This document shows, one piece after another, positions 42,007-48,658 of a stretch of 48,658 nucleotides of DNA; the first letter of the stretch is position 1; each line of letters begins with the position of its first letter. The DNA is from a bacterium (GTDB lineage: Archaea; Thermoplasmatota; Thermoplasmata; Lutacidiplasmatales; UBA184). The DNA lies in assembly GCA_027309555.1 (NCBI GenBank), contig DAIDCO010000008.1:1-48658 (forward strand), written 5' to 3'. Under the pieces are notes generated by a model. The model had not been told where the DNA came from. It ran no database searches and worked only from the letters and a program-made list of their open reading frames with translations. The translations under genes and the position numbers were made by a program.

Positions 42007-42723
42007 CTACGCCGCGAACCAGGGAAGCCGGGCCGCCGGCCCGGTCGGCTTCAGCACAAGGACGTGAAGGTTCGCCCCGGGCTCGCCGGGCGCGTAGGAA
42101 TCTCGCATCGCGAGCTGGTACAGGAGGAACAGCGCGTCCTCGTCGGAAGTGACGTGGAGCGACCGGTGGACATCGATCCCAAACCGGCCCCGAAGGAGCC
42201 GAAGGAGCTCCTCAAAGTCCACCGGGCTTGCCCCCTCGGAAGCCTGGGAGCGGCGGAAAAGCCCGACGACGATGCCCGTCGCCAGCCGCAGGATTTCGCG
42301 GGGCTCGGCCTGGCGCAGGTGGAAGTGCGCCGACTCCTCCGTTCGCGCGGCCGGCGGAACGACCAGGATGGAGACCTCGTGGTCGATCGTGGTGGAGCCC
42401 CCCGAGCGGGCGAGGCGGTCCCACGCTGCCTCGGCGGCGGCGTCGGTGGGAACGACGAAGATCGCCCGGGAAGAGGCGGTACGCTCCTCGGGGAGGCCGG
42501 CGACCCAGCGCTCGACCCCTTCCGTCGCGTCCGCGCGGACGCTCGGCGGCACGAAGACCGGGAAGGTACGGCGGGGCACGCCGGCCTCCTGGACCCAGAA
42601 CGCGGGCTCGGCCGTCGGCGAACGGCGTACGGCGGGCACTCGGGAGAACCCGAGCTTCTTCAGGATCGATTCCGCGGCGCGCTGGAGGTCGGCGTGGTCT
42701 CCGACCCGGTCGGAACCCGGCAT
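42007..42723 (-). CDS. hypothetical protein, 238 residues, in the respiratory cluster
   Basis: A soluble protein with an N-terminal helix (ADLQRAAESILKKLGFSRV) and a Rossmann-like pattern (RAIFVVPTDAAAEAAWDRLA, EVSILVVPPAA), a helical middle (REILRLATGIVVGLFRRS) and FEELLRLLRGRFGIDVHRSLHV near the end. No family recognised. A longer frame runs antisense through ctaB; ATG 42723 with a TATA-like GCTTATCTC about 30 bases upstream was preferred. Confidence 0.7.
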   Translation of the reverse strand: MPGSDRVGDHADLQRAAESILKKLGFSRVPAVRRSPTAEPAFWVQEAGVPRRTFPVFVPPSVRADATEGVERWVAGLPEERTASSRAIFVVPTDAAAEAAWDRLARSGGSTTIDHEVSILVVPPAARTEESAHFHLRQAEPREILRLATGIVVGLFRRSQASEGASPVDFEELLRLLRGRFGIDVHRSLHVTSDEDALFLLYQLAMRDSYAPGEPGANLHVLVLKPTGPAARLPWFAA

Positions 42724-42785
42724 CGGCCCCGAGGAGCCGGGGGACCGAGATAAGCTCACCGCGCGCGAGGAAGGGGGGTCCGGGC

Positions 42786-43724
42786 TCAGAGGCCGGGGCC
42801 GAACCCCCCGAAGAGGAGGGCGGCGTTCGCGAGGATCGCGAGGACGACCAAGAGGAGGTACGGCCCCGAGTAGAGGAAGCCCCGGCGCGCCGAGCGGGGC
42901 GTGACCCGGCGCCAGAGCGGAAGCGTCACGGCCACGAACAGCAGCCCGAGCACGACCAAGGCGACGAGGACCGGCCAGGTCACGGCTCCCGTCCAGCCGA
43001 GGAGGAGGGCGGCGGGGACGAGGAGCGAGGCGGAGACGACCACGACCTTGCCGGAGAAGGCGAGGTCGTCCATGCGGGGCAGCATCGGCAGTCCGGCCCG
43101 CGCGTAGTCGTCCTTCAGGAGGAGCGCGAGGCTCCAAAAGTGTGGGGGAGTCCAGAGGAAAACCAGGAGGGCGAACGCGAGCACGCCGGGGGTCCAGTGA
43201 CCGACCGCCGCGGCACTCCCCGCGAGCGCGGGAGCGCTCCCGGCAAACCCGCCGACCACGATGTTCCAGCTCGATCGGCGCTTGAGCCAGGCCGTGTAGA
43301 CGACCACGTACGTGAGGCCGCCGAGAAAGATCGAGAACCCGGTGAGGGGGTTCAGCCCGACGCTCGCCACGCCGATCCCGAGCGCGAGCAGGCCGATACC
43401 GAGGGCCGCCACGAGTTCGCTCGGGGCGATCCGCTCCTCCGGGAGGGGGCGGCTCCGCGTCCGTCGCATCCGGCCATCGAGGTCACGGTCGAGGTAATGG
43501 TTCAGCATCGCCGCACCGGCGGAGGCGGCCGCGCCCGCTCCGACCAGGATCGCGAGTCGAACGAGGTCGATCGACCGGGGGTCGGCGAGTACGAACCCAC
43601 CGACCGCGACGAGACAGATGAGCGCGGTGATCCCCGGTTTCGCGAGCTCGAACAAGTCGCCGAGCGCCCCCGGACGGCGCGGGGCGGACGGAGCGGGTGC
43701 CGGAGCAGCGGGAGGGCCGGTCAT
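42786..43724 (-). CDS. ctaB: heme O synthase (protoheme IX farnesyltransferase)
   Basis: The 312-residue UbiA-family protein has the prenyl-diphosphate/Mg-binding motif NHYLDRDLDGRM, the second region YTAWLKRRSSWNIVVGG and WTPPHFWSLALLLKDDY specific to CtaB/CyoE, and about nine membrane helices. It adds a farnesyl group to heme b to give heme O, the precursor of heme A for the oxidase encoded upstream. TATA-like GCTAAACG lies about 30 bases above the ATG, overlapping the 3' end of ctaA. Confidence 0.95.
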   Translation of the reverse strand: MTGPPAAPAPAPSAPRRPGALGDLFELAKPGITALICLVAVGGFVLADPRSIDLVRLAILVGAGAAASAGAAMLNHYLDRDLDGRMRRTRSRPLPEERIAPSELVAALGIGLLALGIGVASVGLNPLTGFSIFLGGLTYVVVYTAWLKRRSSWNIVVGGFAGSAPALAGSAAAVGHWTPGVLAFALLVFLWTPPHFWSLALLLKDDYARAGLPMLPRMDDLAFSGKVVVVSASLLVPAALLLGWTGAVTWPVLVALVVLGLLFVAVTLPLWRRVTPRSARRGFLYSGPYLLLVVLAILANAALLFGGFGPGL

Positions 43725-43758
43725 GCCTCGGGTTGTGGGAGCCGCGAATCCGTTTAGC

Positions 43759-44334
43759 CTAGCCTTCTCGCGGCCAGGCTACCGGCGACTCGGGCCGGGA
43801 CCGACCGTCGCCTTCGGCGGAGCCGACGCTCGTGGGCCCCGCGTCCGTCGCGTCCGAGGCCCGGCGGGCCCACTCGACCCAACGCCGGGGGAGCTCGCGC
43901 AGATTCGCGAGCAGGGCGAGCACGAGGAGCAGGCCGAACAGCGCCGTCGCGATCCCGAGGTGGACCAGGACGAAGGGGGTGCGCAGTGCGCTCTCGACGA
44001 CGAGCCCTCCGAGTAGCGCCTCGGCGACTACGAGCGCGAGCGCGCCGAGGGCCATCCGGACCAGGACCTTGCGACTGCGCTCGTAGGCGACCCCGAGGAG
44101 CGCGAGGACGAGGGTCGAGAGCGAGAGGAAGAACGCCGACACGCGATGCCCCCACTCTAGCGCGACCCCGCCTTGGATCGCCGGCAGCAAGTTCCCGTTC
44201 CCGAAGCACGAGGGCCAGTCGGGGCAGGCGAGACCGTTGTCGCTCGCCATTACGTTCCCTCCGAGCAGGATCGTCGTGTAGCAGAGGAGGCAGGCGAGGA
44301 CCGCCGCCATCCGGAATAGGTCGTGCCCGCGCAT
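43759..44334 (-). CDS. ctaA: half-size heme A synthase
   Basis: The 191-residue protein has four membrane helices, half of the eight-helix bacterial CtaA, as in the short archaeal type. Heme-ligand histidines appear in LEWGHRVSAF and LVHLGIATALFG, and a cysteine pair in ACPDWPSCFGNG matches the periplasmic Cys pair of the family. It oxidises the heme O methyl to the formyl of heme A, probably as a homodimer. A disordered tail of ~45 residues follows the last helix. It lies 16 bases after the oxidase gene with GGGAGG before the ATG. Confidence 0.9.
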   Translation of the reverse strand: MRGHDLFRMAAVLACLLCYTTILLGGNVMASDNGLACPDWPSCFGNGNLLPAIQGGVALEWGHRVSAFFLSLSTLVLALLGVAYERSRKVLVRMALGALALVVAEALLGGLVVESALRTPFVLVHLGIATALFGLLLVLALLANLRELPRRWVEWARRASDATDAGPTSVGSAEGDGRSRPESPVAWPREG

Positions 44335-44350
44335 CGTCCTCCCTTCCGTC

Positions 44351-46027
44351 CTACGGCGCCTCCGCCGGGCTGGCGGTCGGGACCGGGGTCGGTAGGCGCT
44401 GGGGGGCCGGACGGGCCACCGGTCCGGTCATGCGGACCGCGAGCTCCTCGCCCCAGGGGTCGTCGGTCGTCACGGGCGCACCGGCGAAGTAGCTGTAGAC
44501 CATGTTGAACGCGAAGACGAGCTGGCCGATCCCAAGGATGAACGCGCCGAGGGTCGAGAGGAAGTTGAGGGCCTGGAAGTTCCCGGTCCACAGGTAGGTG
44601 TAGACGCGGCGCGGCATGCCTTCGGCGCCCAGGATGAACATCGGGAACAGCAGCAGATTGACTCCGACGTACGTGAGCAGGAAATGGATCTGGCCGAGAC
44701 CCTGGCTGTACCAGCGGCGCGTCAGAATCGGGAAGTAGAAGTAGATCCCGGCGAAGAGCGCCATCAGCGTCCCCCCGAGGATGACGTAGTGGAAGTGCGC
44801 CACGACAAAGTACGTTCCGTGGTAGAGGTAGTCGACCGGGATGGCGGCCAGCATGAGTCCCGAGAGGCCGCCGATCACGAAACCGGTGATGAACGCGACG
44901 CAAAACCACATCGGCACGGCCATCCAGATCCGGCCGCCCCAGAGCGTCGCGACCCAGTTGAACGTCTTCACCGCGGACGGGACCGCGATCGCCATCGTGG
45001 AGAGCATGAAGACGAATCGGATGTTCGTCGAGATCCCCGTGACGAACATGTGATGCTCCCAGACGGCGAAGGAGAGGACGGCGAACGCCCCGAGGGAGAC
45101 CGCCATCGCACCGTAGCCGAAGATGTCCTTGCGGGCCAGCTTCGGAAGGATCGTGGAGACGAGGCCGAAGGCGGGCAAGACCATGATGTAGACCTCGGGG
45201 TGCGCGAAGAACCAGAAGACGTTCTGGTAGAGCAGCGCACCCCCGAGCGGGGTCCCGTTCGCCGCCGCCAGCATGTGCGTTCCGAAGTTGCGATCGGAGA
45301 GGACCATCGTGAGGCCGATCGACAGCGACGGGAGGGCGAAGATCAGCAGGACCGAGTTGATCAGGGTCGCCCAGACAAAGAGCGGCATGTTCCAGTAGTG
45401 CACGCCCGGCGCCCGGTGCTTCAGGATCGTGACGAGGAAGTTGATCGCGCCGAGCATCGAGGAGATCGTGAGGATGTGGAGGCCGAGGATCCAGAGGTCG
45501 ATGCCGTTCCCCGGGGCTTGGACGGACAGGGGCACGTAGCCCGTCCAACCCGCGTTCGCATTCGAGAGGAGCAGGATGATCCCGGCGGGAGGGATCAGCC
45601 AGAAGGCAATCGCGTTGATCCGCGGGAGCGCCATCTCCCGCGAACCGATCATCGACGGCACGAGGAGGTTACCGAATCCCGCGAGGGTCGGTATAACGAA
45701 CATGAAGATCATCAGCACCCCGTGCATCGTGAACAGGACCGAGTAGACGTCCGGGGTGATCCCGAGGGTCGTCTGCGGGTCGAGGCCGAGCCCCTGTACG
45801 AAACCGAGGTCGGTGCGGATCAGGGTCGCGTAGATCCCACCGATGAAGAAGAAAATGAGCCCCGTGACGATGTACATGAGGCCGATGAGCCGGTGGTCGG
45901 TCGTGAACAGCCAGCGCTTGAGCGCGCCGACGAGCCAGGGGCCGTGGTAGCTCAGCGCCCAGAGGAGGAAGGCGGCCAGCGCCGTGACGAGCCCCACGAG
46001 AACGAGTGGGGTCGTCAGGTCGGTCAT
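44351..46027 (-). CDS. heme-copper oxidase subunit I (cytochrome oxidase, A-type)
   Basis: The 558-residue protein has about 12 helices and all redox ligands: His of low-spin heme in TMHGVLMIF, CuB ligands in [14 protein letters not shown] (His, with the cross-linked Tyr and the Glu of A1-type enzymes) and WEHHMFVTG, and the two heme histidines in [12 protein letters not shown]. It reduces oxygen to water and pumps protons in the cell membrane. A 24-base longer frame starts at a TTG (46051); the ATG at 46027 follows GGAGGGGGG and was chosen. Subunits II and III are not in the window. Confidence 0.97.
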   Translation of the reverse strand: MTDLTTPLVLVGLVTALAAFLLWALSYHGPWLVGALKRWLFTTDHRLIGLMYIVTGLIFFFIGGIYATLIRTDLGFVQGLGLDPQTTLGITPDVYSVLFTMHGVLMIFMFVIPTLAGFGNLLVPSMIGSREMALPRINAIAFWLIPPAGIILLLSNANAGWTGYVPLSVQAPGNGIDLWILGLHILTISSMLGAINFLVTILKHRAPGVHYWNMPLFVWATLINSVLLIFALPSLSIGLTMVLSDRNFGTHMLAAANGTPLGGALLYQNVFWFFAHPEVYIMVLPAFGLVSTILPKLARKDIFGYGAMAVSLGAFAVLSFAVWEHHMFVTGISTNIRFVFMLSTMAIAVPSAVKTFNWVATLWGGRIWMAVPMWFCVAFITGFVIGGLSGLMLAAIPVDYLYHGTYFVVAHFHYVILGGTLMALFAGIYFYFPILTRRWYSQGLGQIHFLLTYVGVNLLLFPMFILGAEGMPRRVYTYLWTGNFQALNFLSTLGAFILGIGQLVFAFNMVYSYFAGAPVTTDDPWGEELAVRMTGPVARPAPQRLPTPVPTASPAEAP

Positions 46028-46043
46028 CGGCCCCCCTCCCCCC

Positions 46044-46418
46044 TCATGCAATAAGTCCCCCTAGTACGTACGCGAGCGCCGCGCCCGCGATCACGATCAC
46101 GAGGACCTTGAGAAACCGCACCTCGGCCTGGGGCGTCACCGGACCCGGAGGCTTCGGGGAGAACTTTCGGCCGAGCGGCCAGACCCGGTAGGTCCGGTCG
46201 GCGAGATGAACGACCAGGGCCCCCATCATCGCCATCAGCGCGACCGCGAGGCCGAACGATTCCTCCGCCCCCGGGCTCGTGAGGGGACCGAGGAGGACGG
46301 TGTAGACGATCAGGACCGCGATCCCCAGCAGCATCAGGACCTGCACGGCCGTGTAGAGGTCGAGTACGCGGTTCTGGAGCCGGCGCAGCTCGGCCGGGTC
46401 GGAGAGGTCACTACTCAA
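46044..46418 (-). CDS. membrane protein of the respiratory cluster, unknown
   Basis: A 124-residue protein with three membrane helices ([54 protein letters not shown]). It appears to start at a TTG that overlaps the preceding stop by eight bases, so translation is coupled. Position between cytochrome b and oxidase subunit I suggests an accessory respiratory subunit. No family recognised. Confidence 0.7.
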   Translation of the reverse strand: MSSDLSDPAELRRLQNRVLDLYTAVQVLMLLGIAVLIVYTVLLGPLTSPGAEESFGLAVALMAMMGALVVHLADRTYRVWPLGRKFSPKPPGPVTPQAEVRFLKVLVIVIAGAALAYVLGGLIA

Positions 46419-46674
46419 AGAACTCGATCCTCCGCTGGTTCGCGCCCCGGTACCGGTCGACCCGGTAGAGGATCCCGGCCATGAACAGGAAGGCGAGCAC
46501 TGCGACGAGCCCCCCGAGGCCGACCGCGAGGAGCGCGAGAAGGGAGCCCGCGACCACCCCGAGGATCCCGTAGACGAACGTGGCGGCGCCCACCGTGCCG
46601 AAGACCAGAAGGACCGCGAGGATCCCCCACAAGGAGGCGGTGTTCCAACGCGGTGCGTCCGCCCCGCTACTCAC
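46411..46674 (-). CDS. small membrane protein of the respiratory cluster
   Basis: The 87-residue protein has two or three membrane helices (LWGILAVLLVFGTVGAATFVY and LLALLAVGLGGLVAVLAFL) and ends in a polar C-terminus. Its GTG overlaps the cytochrome b stop by eight bases, and its own stop overlaps the next start by eight bases. Both joins read GAGTAG at the stop. No family recognised; probable accessory subunit. Confidence 0.7.
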   Translation of the reverse strand: MSSGADAPRWNTASLWGILAVLLVFGTVGAATFVYGILGVVAGSLLALLAVGLGGLVAVLAFLFMAGILYRVDRYRGANQRRIEFFE

Positions 46675-48019
46675 TGGACGTCACCTCCGTCGTTCCCGCG
46701 CGGGCCGGCGTCCCGGAGCCGGCCGACGCGTAGGCGCCCGCGAACGCCGTCGGGCGGGCGAGGAGGCGCCGGGCGTAGCTTCGCCGATAGCGCCAGTGGA
46801 AGAGCGCGGTCATGAGCCCGGTGACGAGGAAGATCGGACCGAGCGTGGTCGCCACGGCCATCGGCGCGATCTGGACCCCCGGGGTCTCTCCCCCCCAGAC
46901 CGTCATCATGATGAAGAACCCGAGCAGCGAGGTCGCGAGCCAGACGAACAGCGGGCGGTCGCGGGGGTGGGTGCGCTTCGAGCGGTCGAGGAACGGGAGG
47001 AACAATACGTAGACCATGAGCACGGTCGTGACGCCGACCGCGACCACCGGCGTGACCCCGGTGAAGTCGACGAGCTTGAACAGCCAGAGGAAGTACCAGT
47101 CCGGCTCGGTCACGATGCCGGCGGCCGCGACGTTCCCCGCGTAAGCCGTGAGCTGCCAGGGCCAAAGGGCTGCGACCCCGAAGAGGACACCGACGTAGAG
47201 GAGTCCCCACTTCGTGATGTAGAAGAAGATGTGCGGCATGAACGGGACGTGCTTCTTATCCTCCTTATCCGTGAACCGCCGTCGCTGCAAGGGGTCGGAG
47301 GTTGCCGGAGGCGCGATCCCGTGCGACTCGAACAACGCGATGTGCGCGTAGAGGAGCGCACCGAGCGCGACGGGGATGAGCAGCACGTGCGCGTCGAACA
47401 TGCGCGACAGGAGCCCTTGGGACGTGCCGTCGGCGAGGATGAACGGACCGAGCAGCGGCCCCATGGTCGGAAGGCGCAGCGCGAGCACGATCCCCACGTT
47501 GGTCGCGTTCAGGGAAAGCTGAGTGTAGGGGAGCAGGTACCCCGTGAACCCCATGCCGAGGGTCGTGAGCATCAGCAGCGTCCCGACCATCCAGGAGAAT
47601 TCGCGCGGGGCCTTGTAGATCCCGACGTAGTAGCCGCGGAAGAAGTGGATGAACATCAGAAAGATCATCGCGTAGGCGCCGTAGAGATGGCTCGAGAGGA
47701 GGAGCGAGCCCATTGGAACCGAGTTGATGATGTAGTACGTGGAGCACCAGGCCGCCGGGGCGGAGGAGTAGGTCCCCACCACCTGGCCGCACGCCGTGAG
47801 GGTCGGGGCGGTGCTGGGCTGGTAATAGAGCAGGAGGAGCGCGCCCGAGACGACCTGGTAGAGGAAGGCGTTGACCACGAACGCCCCGGTCCAGTACGAT
47901 GGCTTGAACGTGAACTCGGGCTGGGGCCGAAGGGCCCATTTCTTCATCGAGGTCCGGTCCTCGACGAACCCCCAGATCTTGTTCAGGGTCCGATTGTACC
48001 AGTTCGAGAACACCATCAC
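46667..48019 (-). CDS. cytochrome b (bc1/b6f type)
   Basis: The 450-residue membrane protein has two pairs of heme-ligand histidines about 14 residues apart: SSHLYGAYAMIFLMFIHFF and DAHVLLIPVALGALLYAHI. The quinol-oxidation loop motif is PDWYFLWL (PEWY equivalent). It carries electrons from quinol to the Rieske protein and across the membrane. The C-terminal half includes additional helices like the subunit IV part. It begins 11 bases after the Rieske stop. No cytochrome c1 gene is seen, as in other archaea. Confidence 0.95.
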   Translation of the reverse strand: MMVFSNWYNRTLNKIWGFVEDRTSMKKWALRPQPEFTFKPSYWTGAFVVNAFLYQVVSGALLLLYYQPSTAPTLTACGQVVGTYSSAPAAWCSTYYIINSVPMGSLLLSSHLYGAYAMIFLMFIHFFRGYYVGIYKAPREFSWMVGTLLMLTTLGMGFTGYLLPYTQLSLNATNVGIVLALRLPTMGPLLGPFILADGTSQGLLSRMFDAHVLLIPVALGALLYAHIALFESHGIAPPATSDPLQRRRFTDKEDKKHVPFMPHIFFYITKWGLLYVGVLFGVAALWPWQLTAYAGNVAAAGIVTEPDWYFLWLFKLVDFTGVTPVVAVGVTTVLMVYVLFLPFLDRSKRTHPRDRPLFVWLATSLLGFFIMMTVWGGETPGVQIAPMAVATTLGPIFLVTGLMTALFHWRYRRSYARRLLARPTAFAGAYASAGSGTPARAGTTEVTSSE

Positions 48020-48030
48020 GACCTCGACCG

Positions 48031-48658
48031 CTAGCTCGGGAAGGAGCAGAGGATGACCGGCGTTTCCTTGACCAGCTGGGAGGTCGAGCCGACCGCGTAG
48101 TCTCCCTGCAAGGTGTTGAGGTGGCCGTTGACCGGCGGGCCCTGCTCGCCGGTCGCGAAGATGTTGCCGCCCGTGTCGACGTCGAGCGTCACCTGCGGGA
48201 GCGGCAGGACCGCCGGCCCCGTGAGGTTGGACGCCGAGTTCGTGACGTCATAGGTGGAGCCATGGCAGGAACAATGGATGTAGAACGACTTCCCACCAGG
48301 CGTCTGGGGACAGGTTCCGGGCGGATAGTACGCGATCGCCGGCGCGGGGCAGCCGAGGTGCTGGCAGATCGCGCTGTAGGCCACGATCGACTTGTGGGTC
48401 CCCACTCCGCCCGGCACGTTCTCCGCACCGTTCGCCCCGTTCGGGGTGCCGCTCGCCGGGTAGAGATTGAGCAGGAAGTTCGGCTCGTTCCGCAACGGAT
48501 AGTTGAACAGGAAGAGGTCGCTCGACTGCGCGCTGTACTCCGCCTCCACCTTCGCGATCGTGAGCGGGCTGCCGTCCACGTCGATCAGTTGGACGCGCGG
48601 ATAGCTCGAGATGCCGATCGTCGGGGGCTGAAGGTACTGGAGCGCCCCGATCCCGAGC
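48031..48658 (-). CDS. Rieske iron-sulfur protein, N-terminus cut by window edge
   Basis: The visible part has both Rieske cluster boxes: CQHLGC (Cys, His) and CSCHGSTYD (Cys, His) with a linker that contains extra cysteines (CPQTP). The frame is open upstream to the window edge (IGALQYLQPPTIGISSYP), so the start and any twin-arginine signal lie outside. It binds a 2Fe-2S cluster and accepts electrons from quinol in the cytochrome b complex. First gene visible in the respiratory operon. Confidence 0.93.
   Translation of the reverse strand, partial: LGIGALQYLQPPTIGISSYPRVQLIDVDGSPLTIAKVEAEYSAQSSDLFLFNYPLRNEPNFLLNLYPASGTPNGANGAENVPGGVGTHKSIVAYSAICQHLGCPAPAIAYYPPGTCPQTPGGKSFYIHCSCHGSTYDVTNSASNLTGPAVLPLPQVTLDVDTGGNIFATGEQGPPVNGHLNTLQGDYAVGSTSQLVKETPVILCSFPS

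Noticed and set aside
44684-46054. 456-codon plus-strand frame opposite oxidase subunit I
   Set aside because: Antisense shadow of a gene with all heme and copper ligands.
1-48658. CRISPR arrays, rRNA genes and insertion sequences
   Set aside because: No regularly spaced repeats, no rRNA-like sequence and no transposase or terminal inverted repeats were seen.

Overview
The window looks like a GC-rich archaeal chromosome, most likely from an uncultivated aerobic lineage of Thermoplasmatota. The archaeal markers are ribosomal protein S8e, SRP19, a GPN-loop GTPase, pyruvoyl-dependent arginine decarboxylase, ADP-forming acyl-CoA synthetase, archaeal RNase HII, and a glucose dehydrogenase/KDG aldolase pair. 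Many starts lie 26-30 bases below a TATA-like box, as expected for leaderless archaeal mRNAs. The lineage call is inference; no 16S gene is present.

Bases 1-19,700 are ordinary chromosome. In order: surface-glycan type membrane proteins (flippase, GT-C-like protein), a 2-oxoacid:ferredoxin oxidoreductase (korAB), molybdopterin synthase subunits (moaD-moaE), an ADP-forming acyl-CoA synthetase divergent from an Mrp/NBP35 ATPase, a TraB-family protein, an S8e/SRP19/GPN information-processing cluster, a non-phosphorylating Entner-Doudoroff pair (gdh-kdgA), RNase HII with an SCP2 protein, arginine decarboxylase, a SIS isomerase coupled to an endonuclease IV-like TIM barrel, and the 23S rRNA methyltransferase RlmE.

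Bases 19,826-41,646 are an integrated mobile element. It is bounded by a 21-base direct repeat, exactly 21,800 bases apart. The right copy is the 3' end of an intact tRNA-Pro(GGG) gene on the minus strand. A tyrosine recombinase lies just inside the left end. The right arm is a tightly overlapping minus-strand operon: AbrB-like protein, two small proteins, a primase-polymerase/helicase-like protein, a hypothetical protein, a serine recombinase and a zinc-ribbon/HTH protein. The left and middle carry secreted proteins in lower-GC DNA, a beta-propeller gene broken at a G10 tract, two related damaged genes flanking a HIT-family gene, and a 2,153-residue surface protein with a C-terminal membrane block. 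No capsid, portal or terminase was recognised, so it is either an integrative plasmid or an unfamiliar (perhaps membrane-enveloped) virus.

Bases 41,700-48,658 return to chromosome. A minus-strand aerobic respiration cluster encodes, in transcription order, a Rieske protein (cut by the window edge), cytochrome b, two small membrane proteins, heme-copper oxidase subunit I, a half-size heme A synthase, heme O synthase, an unknown protein and a 62-residue membrane protein. Oxidase subunits II and III are not in the window. Together these suggest a quinol-oxidising bc/oxidase system with its own heme A/O maturation genes.
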